The notes beneath the pieces were generated by a model. That model was not told the DNA's origin. It saw only the letters and a list, made by a program, of their open reading frames with translations, and did no database searches. From the NCBI GenBank assembly GCA_003524335.1, contig DQHV01000402.1, positions 1-5,658 of the forward strand: a stretch of 5,658 nt of DNA, in the 5' to 3' direction. This stretch comes from Candidatus Aminicenantota bacterium. GTDB taxonomy: Bacteria > Acidobacteriota > Aminicenantia > Aminicenantales > UBA8522. Every line of letters begins with the position of its first letter. Position 1 is the first letter of the stretch. Of this stretch, positions 1 to 5,658 are shown in pieces. The position numbers were made by a program, and so were the translations under genes.

Positions 1-55
1 AAGCCGGCGACAATTCAAGTGAAAGACTGCTGGAGCGTCGCCCTCCTCGTTCAAC

Positions 56-84
56 TTGAAGATTTTCGCCGTTGAGGTTAGGAT
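56..84 (+). promoter_or_regulatory. Weak candidate sigma70 promoter upstream of the sulfatase-like gene
   Basis: TTGAAG at 56-61 and TAGGAT at 79-84 lie 17 bases apart, each matching four of six positions of the sigma70 -35 and -10 consensus. A transcript would begin near base 91 and leave only about 11 bases before the ATG at 102. That would fit the absence of a convincing Shine-Dalgarno sequence there, and it would also exclude the upstream in-frame TTG at 72 as a start. Pairs this weak arise often by chance, and the gene may instead be transcribed from outside the window. Confidence 0.2.
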
Positions 85-101
85 GTACTCATTCGCGAGT
101 C

Positions 102-2342
102 ATGAGCAAGAAGAAAAGAAGACGACAGGCCAGAAACAAGCCGGAAGCATCTGCTCAGGGACCGGCTCCAAGAAAGACTGAAGCAAAAACGATACCGGAA
201 GCTCCGAAAAAGGGCCTGAGGAAAATCCACTTTCTTGTCCTTTTTCTGGCCATTCTGGTTACCGGGGGGACCTTGTATCTTGTCTTCAAGCCCAAGTACC
301 GCGTCAGGAGAAGCAGCGAACTCAATGTCCTCCTGATTACACTGGATACAACCCGGGCGGACCGGATTGGCTGTTACGGATACACGAAGGCAAAAACTCC
401 CAGCCTGGATGCGCTCGCCGCTAACGGCGTACGGTTTGCCAACACATATTGCCAGGTTCCCCTGACATCCCCCTCTCATTGCTCGCTGTTTACGTCCACT
501 TATCCTATTACTCACCAAGTTCATGACAACGGCTTCTACAACCTCGCTCCGGAATTCGAGACGTTGGCCGAGATTCTGAAGAACAACGGATTCCAGACGG
601 CGGCCTTTGTGAGCTCTTTTTCTTTGGATTCGCGGTTCGGCCTCGACCAGGGCTTCGATGTCTACGATGACACCTTTGAGTACGAGGAATTCCTGAAGAG
701 TTTCCGGTCGGAGAGGACCGCGGAAAAAACATCGGCCTTATTTTGGCAATGGCTGGAGCAGAACTCCGGCCAAAAGTTTTTCTGTTGGGTGCACTATTTT
801 GACCCGCACCTTCCCTATAGTGCTCCCCCTCCCTATAAGGAGGAATTCGCCGACCGGCCTTATGACGGGGAGATCGCGTTCGCCGATTATTACCTGGGCA
901 AGACGATCGAGAAGTTGAAAGAGAAAAATGTCCTGGAGAAAACTCTGATCATCTGCGTCGGCGATCACGGCGAGGCGCTCGGAGAAAAAAACGAAATCGA
1001 CCATGGACTTTTCGTTTACGATGTCAGCCTCCGGGTCCCTCTGATTTTTTATGCCGGGGAGCACCTCCCTAAAGGCCTGGTCGTTCCCTCCAGAGTCAGG
1101 GTGATCGACGTCATGCCGACCATCCTCGATCTTCTCAAGGTCGCTCCGAACCGGCAAATTCAAGGCGCAAGTCTTGTCTCCCAGCTCAAAGGCAAAAGGA
1201 GGCCGGACCTCTCCACTTACATCGAAACCTATATGCCGCGGGAATATTACGGATGGTCGGAGCTCATCGGGATTATCGACGGCAAGTACAAGCACATCCA
1301 AGCCCCGAAACCGGAGCTCTACGACCTCGTCGAAGACCCTGAGGAGATGAAGAATCTTTACGAGAAGGAAGCCAGCATCTCGGCCGGCCTGAAGGAAAAG
1401 CTCAAGGCGATGATCGCCCGATACTCCTCCAAAACGGCCCCCGGAGGGAGAACGCTGAGCCTCGAGGAACAGGAGAAGCTGTCCGCCCTGGGATACGTCG
1501 GCGGCCAGGCATTGGGGAAGCCTTCCGGCCAGCCGCTTCCCGACCCCAAGGACAAGATCGCAGAATACAGTGTCTATGTCTATGCCAAGAAATTTGAATA
1601 TGAAGGAGATTACCCGAAGGCCGAGGAATACTATAAACAGGCCCTCGTCTTCAGCCCGGAGGTGGCCTGGAATTATGTCCACCTCGCGCTCCTGTACAGA
1701 AGGATGGGTAAAATCAAGGAAGGCATCGAGGTCCTGGAGTCGGGGAACAGGAGAATTCCTGATAATTTGATCCTCCTCTCGCGGCTCGCCAGTCTCTACG
1801 TGAGGGGCCAAAGGCTCGGGGAGGCCGTCGCGACCGCTCAGGCCGTCCTGCGGATGGATCCCCAATACTTCGACGCCCTATATATCGCGGGCCTCTCACT
1901 CGTCAATATGGGGAAATGGGCGGAGGCCCTCGGCTATTTCGAGAGGGCCATGGACATCGAACCGGAAAACATGTCCCTTGAGCTTCAATATGCGTTCTGC
2001 CTGGTGGCCAACGGTCGCGGCGCAGAAGCCCTGAAAATTTATGATCGGCTCAAAAAAAACAATCCCCGTGACTACAGGATATACCAGGACATGGCCATCA
2101 TGTACGAATCTCTGCACGACCTGAATCAGGCCAGGGAAAACATGAAGCAGGCCGTTGACCTCAACCCCTACTTTGAGACCTATTTCAATTATTCCATCCT
2201 GCTCGAAAAGATGGGTGATCTGCGCGAGGCGATCTATTACCTGAAGCGCTATCTCGAAACAACTCCTGAAAAGGGCAGTCCGCGCAAAAGCGCGGCCGAA
2301 AAGACACTCCGTCTTTGGGAAAACCGGCGCGAGAATCAATAG
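102..2342 (+). CDS. Membrane-anchored sulfatase-superfamily hydrolase/transferase with C-terminal TPR repeats
   Basis: This 746-residue protein has three parts. Residues 1-41 are Lys/Arg-rich and residues 42-62 form one hydrophobic helix (FLVLFLAILVTGG core), predicting an N-in signal anchor with the rest in the periplasm. Residues about 74-425 are an alkaline-phosphatase/sulfatase fold: LITLDTTRAD (D82, D87) at the first metal site, HYFDPHLPY (H231, D234, H236), VGDHGEALGE (D288, H289), DHG (H301), and the closing PELYDL...DP...NL at 404-419. The nucleophile loop reads T122-S-P-S-H126, so the Cys/Ser converted to formylglycine in true sulfatases is absent; Thr may be the nucleophile, as in the phosphoethanolamine- and glycerophosphate-transferase branches of the fold. 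A linker with LSALGYVGG (460-468) leads to seven TPRs (about 486-722), probably a protein-binding solenoid. ATG 102 is preferred over the in-frame TTG at 72 because MSKKKRRR makes a natural anchor N-terminus, although neither has a strong ribosome site. Fold and topology are secure; substrate and chemistry are unknown. Confidence 0.9.
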   Translation: MSKKKRRRQARNKPEASAQGPAPRKTEAKTIPEAPKKGLRKIHFLVLFLAILVTGGTLYLVFKPKYRVRRSSELNVLLITLDTTRADRIGCYGYTKAKTPSLDALAANGVRFANTYCQVPLTSPSHCSLFTSTYPITHQVHDNGFYNLAPEFETLAEILKNNGFQTAAFVSSFSLDSRFGLDQGFDVYDDTFEYEEFLKSFRSERTAEKTSALFWQWLEQNSGQKFFCWVHYFDPHLPYSAPPPYKEEFADRPYDGEIAFADYYLGKTIEKLKEKNVLEKTLIICVGDHGEALGEKNEIDHGLFVYDVSLRVPLIFYAGEHLPKGLVVPSRVRVIDVMPTILDLLKVAPNRQIQGASLVSQLKGKRRPDLSTYIETYMPREYYGWSELIGIIDGKYKHIQAPKPELYDLVEDPEEMKNLYEKEASISAGLKEKLKAMIARYSSKTAPGGRTLSLEEQEKLSALGYVGGQALGKPSGQPLPDPKDKIAEYSVYVYAKKFEYEGDYPKAEEYYKQALVFSPEVAWNYVHLALLYRRMGKIKEGIEVLESGNRRIPDNLILLSRLASLYVRGQRLGEAVATAQAVLRMDPQYFDALYIAGLSLVNMGKWAEALGYFERAMDIEPENMSLELQYAFCLVANGRGAEALKIYDRLKKNNPRDYRIYQDMAIMYESLHDLNQARENMKQAVDLNPYFETYFNYSILLEKMGDLREAIYYLKRYLETTPEKGSPRKSAAEKTLRLWENRRENQ
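2280..2316 (+). other. Two tandem perfect hairpins at the 3' end of the sulfatase-like gene
   Basis: CCGCGC (2280-2285) and GCGCGG (2290-2295) are perfect six-base arms around an AAAA loop. AAAGAC (2300-2305) and GTCTTT (2311-2316) are perfect six-base arms around a five-base loop. Both fall inside the last 65 bases of the coding region. No T-run follows, so this is not an intrinsic terminator; it could protect the 3' end of the message, or be a chance result of GC-rich coding sequence. Confidence 0.3.
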
Positions 2343-2368
2343 AGGCCGCCGGACAGGCAAATAAATTC

Positions 2369-2397
2369 TTGACACGGCCCCTAGATTTGCATATATC
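2369..2397 (+). promoter_or_regulatory. Sigma70-type promoter of the TonB-dependent receptor gene
   Basis: A consensus -35 box TTGACA (2369-2374) is followed by a 17-base spacer and TATATC (2392-2397), a four-of-six -10 box. It begins 26 bases after the stop codon of the upstream gene, in a locally AT-rich island. Transcription would start near 2404 and give a leader of about 170 bases before the receptor ATG. The receptor can therefore be expressed independently of the upstream gene. Because no intrinsic terminator precedes it, readthrough from upstream is also possible. The exact start site is inferred. Confidence 0.6.
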
Positions 2398-2426
2398 TGT
2401 TTCGATATTTTGCATTAAATATGCAT
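2386..2426 (+). repeat. Three phased TGCAT copies, possible operator at the receptor promoter
   Basis: TGCAT occurs at 2388-2392, 2411-2415 and 2422-2426, with starts 23 and 11 bases apart, close to whole helical turns. The first two copies sit in the longer direct repeat TTTGCAT (2386-2392, 2409-2415). The second also forms a perfect inverted repeat, TGCAT-TAAAT-ATGCA (2411-2425). The first copy overlaps the start of the -10 box and the others cover roughly +8 to +23, a layout suited to a repressor. That a protein binds here is inference; the repeats themselves are plain in the sequence. Confidence 0.4.
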
Positions 2427-2454
2427 GGCACGGTATATTTCATAAATAGCCCAG

Positions 2455-2465
2455 AAAGGAGGTGA
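2455..2465 (+). promoter_or_regulatory. Perfect Shine-Dalgarno sequence without a usable start codon
   Basis: AAAGGAGGTGA is an 11-base match to the sequence complementary to the usual 3' tail of 16S rRNA, stronger than the receptor's own ribosome site. No ATG, GTG or TTG lies at normal spacing after it; the next bases read GAATAGAGCG. Its last three bases are the TGA of a 14-codon open frame that begins at ATG 2421. It may be a ribosome standby or pausing site in the leader, or the relic of a lost start. Confidence 0.45.
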
Positions 2466-2493
2466 GAATAGAGCGAAGGATAAATCGTACCGG

Positions 2494-2529
2494 TTGGACC
2501 GGAGAAATTGACATAATTCTCAGGTCCAG
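2494..2529 (+). promoter_or_regulatory. Leader-RNA hairpin upstream of the receptor gene
   Basis: The outer stem pairs TGGACC (2495-2500) with GGTCCA (2523-2528), extended by a T-G wobble (2494/2529). After one G/A mismatch the inner stem pairs GAGAAATT (2502-2509) with AATTCTC (2515-2521), with one bulged A, around the loop GACAT. This gives 13 Watson-Crick pairs. The bases that follow (GGGCCAAGTTTAAAAGG) lack a T-run, so it is not a terminator. It ends about 45 bases before the receptor ATG. Possible roles are message stability or control of ribosome access. It matches no riboswitch class that I recognise. Confidence 0.45.
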
Positions 2530-2559
2530 GGCCAAGTTTAAAAGGAAAACAAGGAGAAG

Positions 2560-2566
2560 AAGGAGG
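2560..2566 (+). promoter_or_regulatory. Ribosome binding site fixing the receptor start
   Basis: AAGGAGG lies seven bases before ATG 2574, ideal spacing. The start is further supported because a classic signal peptide begins directly at that ATG. The site lies in a 34-base stretch (2540-2573) that is all purines except C2550 and includes weaker GGA and GGAG copies upstream, probably leaving the region single-stranded and accessible. Confidence 0.85.
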
Positions 2567-2573
2567 GGAAGGG

Positions 2574-5500
2574 ATGAATCGCAAAAAGGTTCTATTTGTT
2601 CTTATCTTTCTGTTTGTGTTCTCTTCCTCGATCAAAGCTCAGGAAATCGGGAACTTCGTCGGAACCGCAGTTGACGAAGAGGGCACTGCGCTCCCCGGAG
2701 CAACGATCACAGCCAAGAACACCCTGACTGGCCTGACTCAATCCACCATCACCAACGCCCAGGGAAGGTACAGGCTGGAGAGGCTAACCAGAGGACTCTA
2801 TGAGATCTCCGCCAGCCTTCCCGGATTCAAGACCATCACCAAGGAGCAGATCGAGCTCTTTTCCGGCGGCGAAAACAGGGTGGACTTCAAGATGGAACCC
2901 GGGATGATCGAGGAGGAAGTGACCGTCATCGGGCAGACCCCGATGGTCGAGACGACCCGCTCCCAGGTCTCGACCGTTATGACCGAGAAGGAGCTCCTGA
3001 GTTATCCTCAGGCGAACCGCAATTTCCTTAACCTCATCGCGTACGCGCCCGGCACTCAGCCCGACGCGCCGACGATCGGAGGGTCCGGCTTTGCCGTCAA
3101 CGGGATGAGGGGTGAGTCGAACAACTACACGCTCGACGGCATCAACAATAACGACATGACCGACAACTCCATGACGGCCGGCATCACCTCGCTGCCGCCG
3201 GAGGCCATCCAGGAGTTTCGTCTGGTCTCCAACAACTTCAACGTCGAGTACGGCCGGAACACGGGCGGCTTCCTCAACGTCGTCATGAAATCGGGGACGA
3301 ACGAGTTCCATGGGTCCGGCTGGATTTTCTACAGAGGCGCGGGCAAAATGTTCCGGACGGCGGACTGGCTGACCGGCGAAAGACCTGACTACAGCCGGAA
3401 CCAGTTCGGAGCGACTCTCGGCGGCCCGATCAAGAAGGACAAGACCTTCTTTTTCGCCACGTTCGAGGGAGTTAACCAGAGCATCAACAATATTGTCAAT
3501 CCCTATGTGTTCACGCCGGATGCCATCGCCAGCGCTGTCGGGCCGGCGAGGGCATTCTTCGACAAGTACGGATCCGCCTACCCGACGGCCACCTCTAACT
3601 TCATTGACGCCAACGGTGACGGAGTCATGGATTATGGCCGGGGCATCCTGGACTATAAGAACTCCCTCACTTCCTACAGCGGCGGCATCAAGATCGACCA
3701 TATCTTCAACGAAAAGGACCGGGTGGCCTTCCGCTGGCTCTACAACTACAACAGCTTTAAGGACGGGTTGCCCTACTACTGGGTGCCCGGAAAACAGCTC
3801 GAAAGGCCCCAGGATTATCACACCGGCGGGCTCTCCTGGCTCCATCTCTTCGGCCCCACGGCCTACAACGAAGTCCGGGTCGGTTTTCACAAGGAGCACT
3901 GGGAAGAGAAGGTTCAGGATCCGACCATGGCCGCTTTCGCCTGGTTTGATGAACCGATGGGCTTCGGAGATGTCGGGTACCCCATGTACCAGGACAACAC
4001 GACTTATCAGATCAGCGACGTCCTGAACTTCCAGAAAGGAAATCACAGCCTGAAGGTCGGCGGCGAACTGCGGTACTGGAGAGTCAACTCCATGTTCGAT
4101 GCGGATGTCCTAGGCCAGTACATCTATGTCAGCGGGATGGACTTCATCAACAATTTGAGCGCTGATTACATGATCCTCGGGGCCAATCCGCCCGATCCGC
4201 CGGCTGACAATCCCTATGTCCCCGGCAACCCCGCCGGGGAATGGATTACCGGTTTTGACTTAACTTGGAGGAAATGGAAGGGAACCGAAGTCGGGCTGTT
4301 CGTCCAGGACGACTGGAGAATCAGCGACCGGCTGACTGTTACTCTGGGGCTAAGATGGGATTATTATTCGGTTCCCCAGGAGTTCTCCGGTGTCGGGATC
4401 AACCAGCCGGCTTTCGGTACTCAGCAGGGTTTTGAATCCAAGGAGCTCATCGAGGGCAAGTATGATCCGGATAACCCCGCCGACCCGGCCAACAGGGAAG
4501 GAATTCAGTACCTGATCTTTGACGGAAGGCAGCTCATGGGCAAGGGGATCTGGAATCCCTACTACGGCGGGTTCGCTCCCAAGGTCAGCTTCGCCTATGA
4601 CCTGACGGGAGACGGTAAAACCTCGCTTCGCGCCGGCTACGGGATCGGCTACGAGCGGCAGATGAACAGGAACTACGAGAACGACCGCTTCAATTATCCC
4701 GACTTCTGCTTCGCTACGTTCTTCGGAGAGCCCGAAGGGTTTGCCCCTCTCTATGCGACAGTCCCCGGAAGCCTCCCCCCGGTTGAGAACCGGGCCGGAT
4801 TCAGGACCTCTTTGAGATGGATGGACCCGGAGCTAAAGCCCCAGATGGCCCACAACTGGCTCCTCGGAATCCAGAGGGAGATCACCACGAATTTCAGCGT
4901 CGAGATCGATTACGCCGGATCAGCAGGACGCCGCATCGGGACACTGACGGCCATCAACAGGTTCACGGGAGACGGGGTCAGCGGCGCGTATACCGGTTAT
5001 AATCCCTATGCCGGCATCCGGGATGTCTATTTCCGGGAGAACCGGTACAAGTCCAACTATCACTCGCTGCAGGTTGTCCTCCGCAAGCGGTTTGCCCAAG
5101 GCTGGTCTTGGTATTCAGCCTACACTCTGAGCAAAGCGAAGGACCATGTTTCGGCCTACCAATTTGGTCCTCTGACTTCCATCGAGCGGGAGGATATGGA
5201 CTACGGCTTCGCCGATTTCGACCACGCGCACAGGTTGGTCGGGGGGTTTGTCTTCGAACTGCCCTTCTTTAAGAACGCGAGCAGTTGGGCCATGAGGAAC
5301 ATCCTCGGCGGCTGGCAGCTTGGAGGCTCCTTCCACGTCACTTCCGGAACTCGTTTCTCGGTGTATGGCGCATCTCCAGGCACGGATTTCAACAAAGACG
5401 GCGTTCGCTGGGATTGGCCTCTTTGGCTCGGCGGCTCGAACGATGAATTCATCCAGAAGGGTTCGGACGGAACCCCCTCTCTGGATCCCGGCCAGGTCGG

Positions 5501-5658
5501 AGTGCCAACTCCCCCGGCCGCAGAGCACGACCTGGGCTACTACAACCAGAAGTTCGTCAAGAGAAACCAATTCACCTGGTACCCCACCCACAACATCGAC
5601 CTCTCCCTCCAGAAATACTTCAAGGTCACCATGGGCGGGCGTGAAGTCACCCTCCAGC
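2574..5658 (+). CDS. TonB-dependent outer-membrane receptor, Oar-like, with carboxypeptidase-regulatory-like domain (3' end cut by window)
   Basis: The frame stays open for 1028 codons to the window edge. Residues 1-22 are a Sec signal peptide (MNRKKVLFVLIF... with likely cleavage SIKA|QE). Residues about 28-107 form a carboxypeptidase-regulatory-like beta-sandwich (GTALPGATI, TNAQGRYRL, GLYEISASLPGF). EEEVTVIGQTPMVET (113-127) starts the plug and may hold the TonB box. The plug runs to about 240, with GMRGESNNYTLDGINNND (177-194) and EYGRNTGGFLNVVMKSGTNE (225-244). The barrel follows, with the family signature NQFGATLGGPIKKDKTFFF (276-294), FVQDDWRISDRLTVTLGLRW, and repeated aromatic strands. 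Such receptors sit in the outer membrane and import substrates using TonB/ExbBD energy; the cargo cannot be read from sequence. Oar-like proteins are usually about 1000-1200 residues, so perhaps 50-150 residues are missing; the last visible segment (HNIDLSLQKYFKVTMGGREV) resembles the region just before the C-terminal strands. No frameshift or internal stop was seen. No SusD-like partner is visible, arguing against a Bacteroidetes SusCD pair. Confidence 0.93.
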   Translation, partial: MNRKKVLFVLIFLFVFSSSIKAQEIGNFVGTAVDEEGTALPGATITAKNTLTGLTQSTITNAQGRYRLERLTRGLYEISASLPGFKTITKEQIELFSGGENRVDFKMEPGMIEEEVTVIGQTPMVETTRSQVSTVMTEKELLSYPQANRNFLNLIAYAPGTQPDAPTIGGSGFAVNGMRGESNNYTLDGINNNDMTDNSMTAGITSLPPEAIQEFRLVSNNFNVEYGRNTGGFLNVVMKSGTNEFHGSGWIFYRGAGKMFRTADWLTGERPDYSRNQFGATLGGPIKKDKTFFFATFEGVNQSINNIVNPYVFTPDAIASAVGPARAFFDKYGSAYPTATSNFIDANGDGVMDYGRGILDYKNSLTSYSGGIKIDHIFNEKDRVAFRWLYNYNSFKDGLPYYWVPGKQLERPQDYHTGGLSWLHLFGPTAYNEVRVGFHKEHWEEKVQDPTMAAFAWFDEPMGFGDVGYPMYQDNTTYQISDVLNFQKGNHSLKVGGELRYWRVNSMFDADVLGQYIYVSGMDFINNLSADYMILGANPPDPPADNPYVPGNPAGEWITGFDLTWRKWKGTEVGLFVQDDWRISDRLTVTLGLRWDYYSVPQEFSGVGINQPAFGTQQGFESKELIEGKYDPDNPADPANREGIQYLIFDGRQLMGKGIWNPYYGGFAPKVSFAYDLTGDGKTSLRAGYGIGYERQMNRNYENDRFNYPDFCFATFFGEPEGFAPLYATVPGSLPPVENRAGFRTSLRWMDPELKPQMAHNWLLGIQREITTNFSVEIDYAGSAGRRIGTLTAINRFTGDGVSGAYTGYNPYAGIRDVYFRENRYKSNYHSLQVVLRKRFAQGWSWYSAYTLSKAKDHVSAYQFGPLTSIEREDMDYGFADFDHAHRLVGGFVFELPFFKNASSWAMRNILGGWQLGGSFHVTSGTRFSVYGASPGTDFNKDGVRWDWPLWLGGSNDEFIQKGSDGTPSLDPGQVGVPTPPAAEHDLGYYNQKFVKRNQFTWYPTHNIDLSLQKYFKVTMGGREVTLQ

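Noticed and set aside
14..60. Inverted repeat TTCAAGT (14-20) / ACTTGAA (54-60), and GGCGAC (6-11) / GTCGCC (37-42).
   Set aside because: The two pairings interleave and cannot both form, the arms are short with long loops, and there is no T-run; not convincing as a terminator or operator.
1..75. Open frame from the window edge to TGA 73-75 (ends ...LVQLEDFRR), possible tail of an upstream gene.
   Set aside because: Only 24 codons with no recognisable motif; a frame this short stays open by chance. It cannot be told apart from non-coding sequence.
72..101. TTG start ten codons upstream of ATG 102 for the sulfatase-like gene.
   Set aside because: No Shine-Dalgarno sequence precedes it, and the added residues (MRLGCTHSRV) do not improve the signal-anchor layout; MSKKKRRR is the more natural N-terminus.
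738..1865. Long minus-strand open frame inside the sulfatase-like gene.
   Set aside because: It lies antisense to a gene with clear domain motifs, shows no family signature, and is explained by the GC bias of the + strand codons.
2343..2380. GGCCG (2344-2348) / CGGCC (2375-2379) as a terminator for the upstream gene.
   Set aside because: The arms are five bases with a 26-base loop, there is no T-run, and the right arm overlaps the promoter spacer.
2376..2442. Sigma54-like elements: TGGCACG at 2426-2432, and TTGCA at 2387-2391.
   Set aside because: TGGCACG is a perfect -24 half, but TTTCA follows where TTGCA is needed, without the required GC. The TTGCA copy has its upstream GG one base too far away. 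Sigma54 spacing is strict.
2508..2542. Second TTGACA (2508-2513) as another -35 box.
   Set aside because: No acceptable -10 box lies 16-18 bases downstream (GCCAAG at 17), and the hexamer is part of the leader hairpin loop and arms.
2462..2674. GTG-started 70-codon Arg-rich frame overlapping the 14-codon leader frame as GTGA and running into the receptor gene.
   Set aside because: Its start lies inside the Shine-Dalgarno motif, so there is no spacing; the Arg-rich part merely translates the polypurine tract, and it overlaps the receptor signal peptide out of frame.
2784..4046. Minus-strand open frame of 420 codons and a + strand alternative-frame open stretch (3493-4026) within the receptor gene.
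   Set aside because: Both are shadows of the receptor frame: low-complexity Arg/Asp/Val-rich or Thr/Ser/Arg-rich translations with no motif and no ribosome site.

Overview
The window holds two genes on the + strand, reading the same way, separated by a 231-base AT-rich gap that contains most of the regulatory signal. The moderately high GC content, the fusion of an alkaline-phosphatase/sulfatase-fold domain to TPRs through an ALGYVGG-type linker, and an Oar-like TonB-dependent receptor with an N-terminal carboxypeptidase-regulatory-like domain together suggest a diderm bacterium of the Acidobacteriota / Candidatus Aminicenantes type. That assignment is inferred from protein architecture alone; there is no marker gene here.

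Layout: (1) Bases 1-101 are a short upstream stretch without a supportable gene; a weak promoter-like pair may precede the first gene. (2) Bases 102-2342 encode a 746-residue membrane-anchored sulfatase-superfamily protein: basic cytoplasmic N-tail, one transmembrane helix, a periplasmic alkaline-phosphatase-fold domain, then seven TPRs with a proline every 34 residues. Its active-site signature is T-S-P-S-H, not the (C/S)-x-P-x-R that formylglycine sulfatases need. (3) Bases 2343-2573 hold a good sigma70-type promoter (TTGACA, 17-base spacer, TATATC) just after the stop codon. Around and after it lie three helically phased TGCAT copies, a perfect but orphan Shine-Dalgarno sequence fused to the end of a 14-codon open frame, a 13-pair leader hairpin, and a nearly pure purine tract ending in the real ribosome binding site. 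(4) From 2574 to the window edge runs a TonB-dependent receptor, open for 1028 codons and cut by the window before its C-terminal strands.

How they may work together: the receptor would import a TonB-dependent substrate (family knowledge; substrate unknown) across the outer membrane, while the first protein would act in the periplasm on a phosphate or sulfate ester, or as a transferase. Being adjacent does not prove a shared pathway: the receptor has its own promoter, no SusD-like lipoprotein is present, and I see no intrinsic terminator between the genes. The proteins belong to recognisable families. The least explained parts are the non-canonical active site and the elaborate receptor leader.
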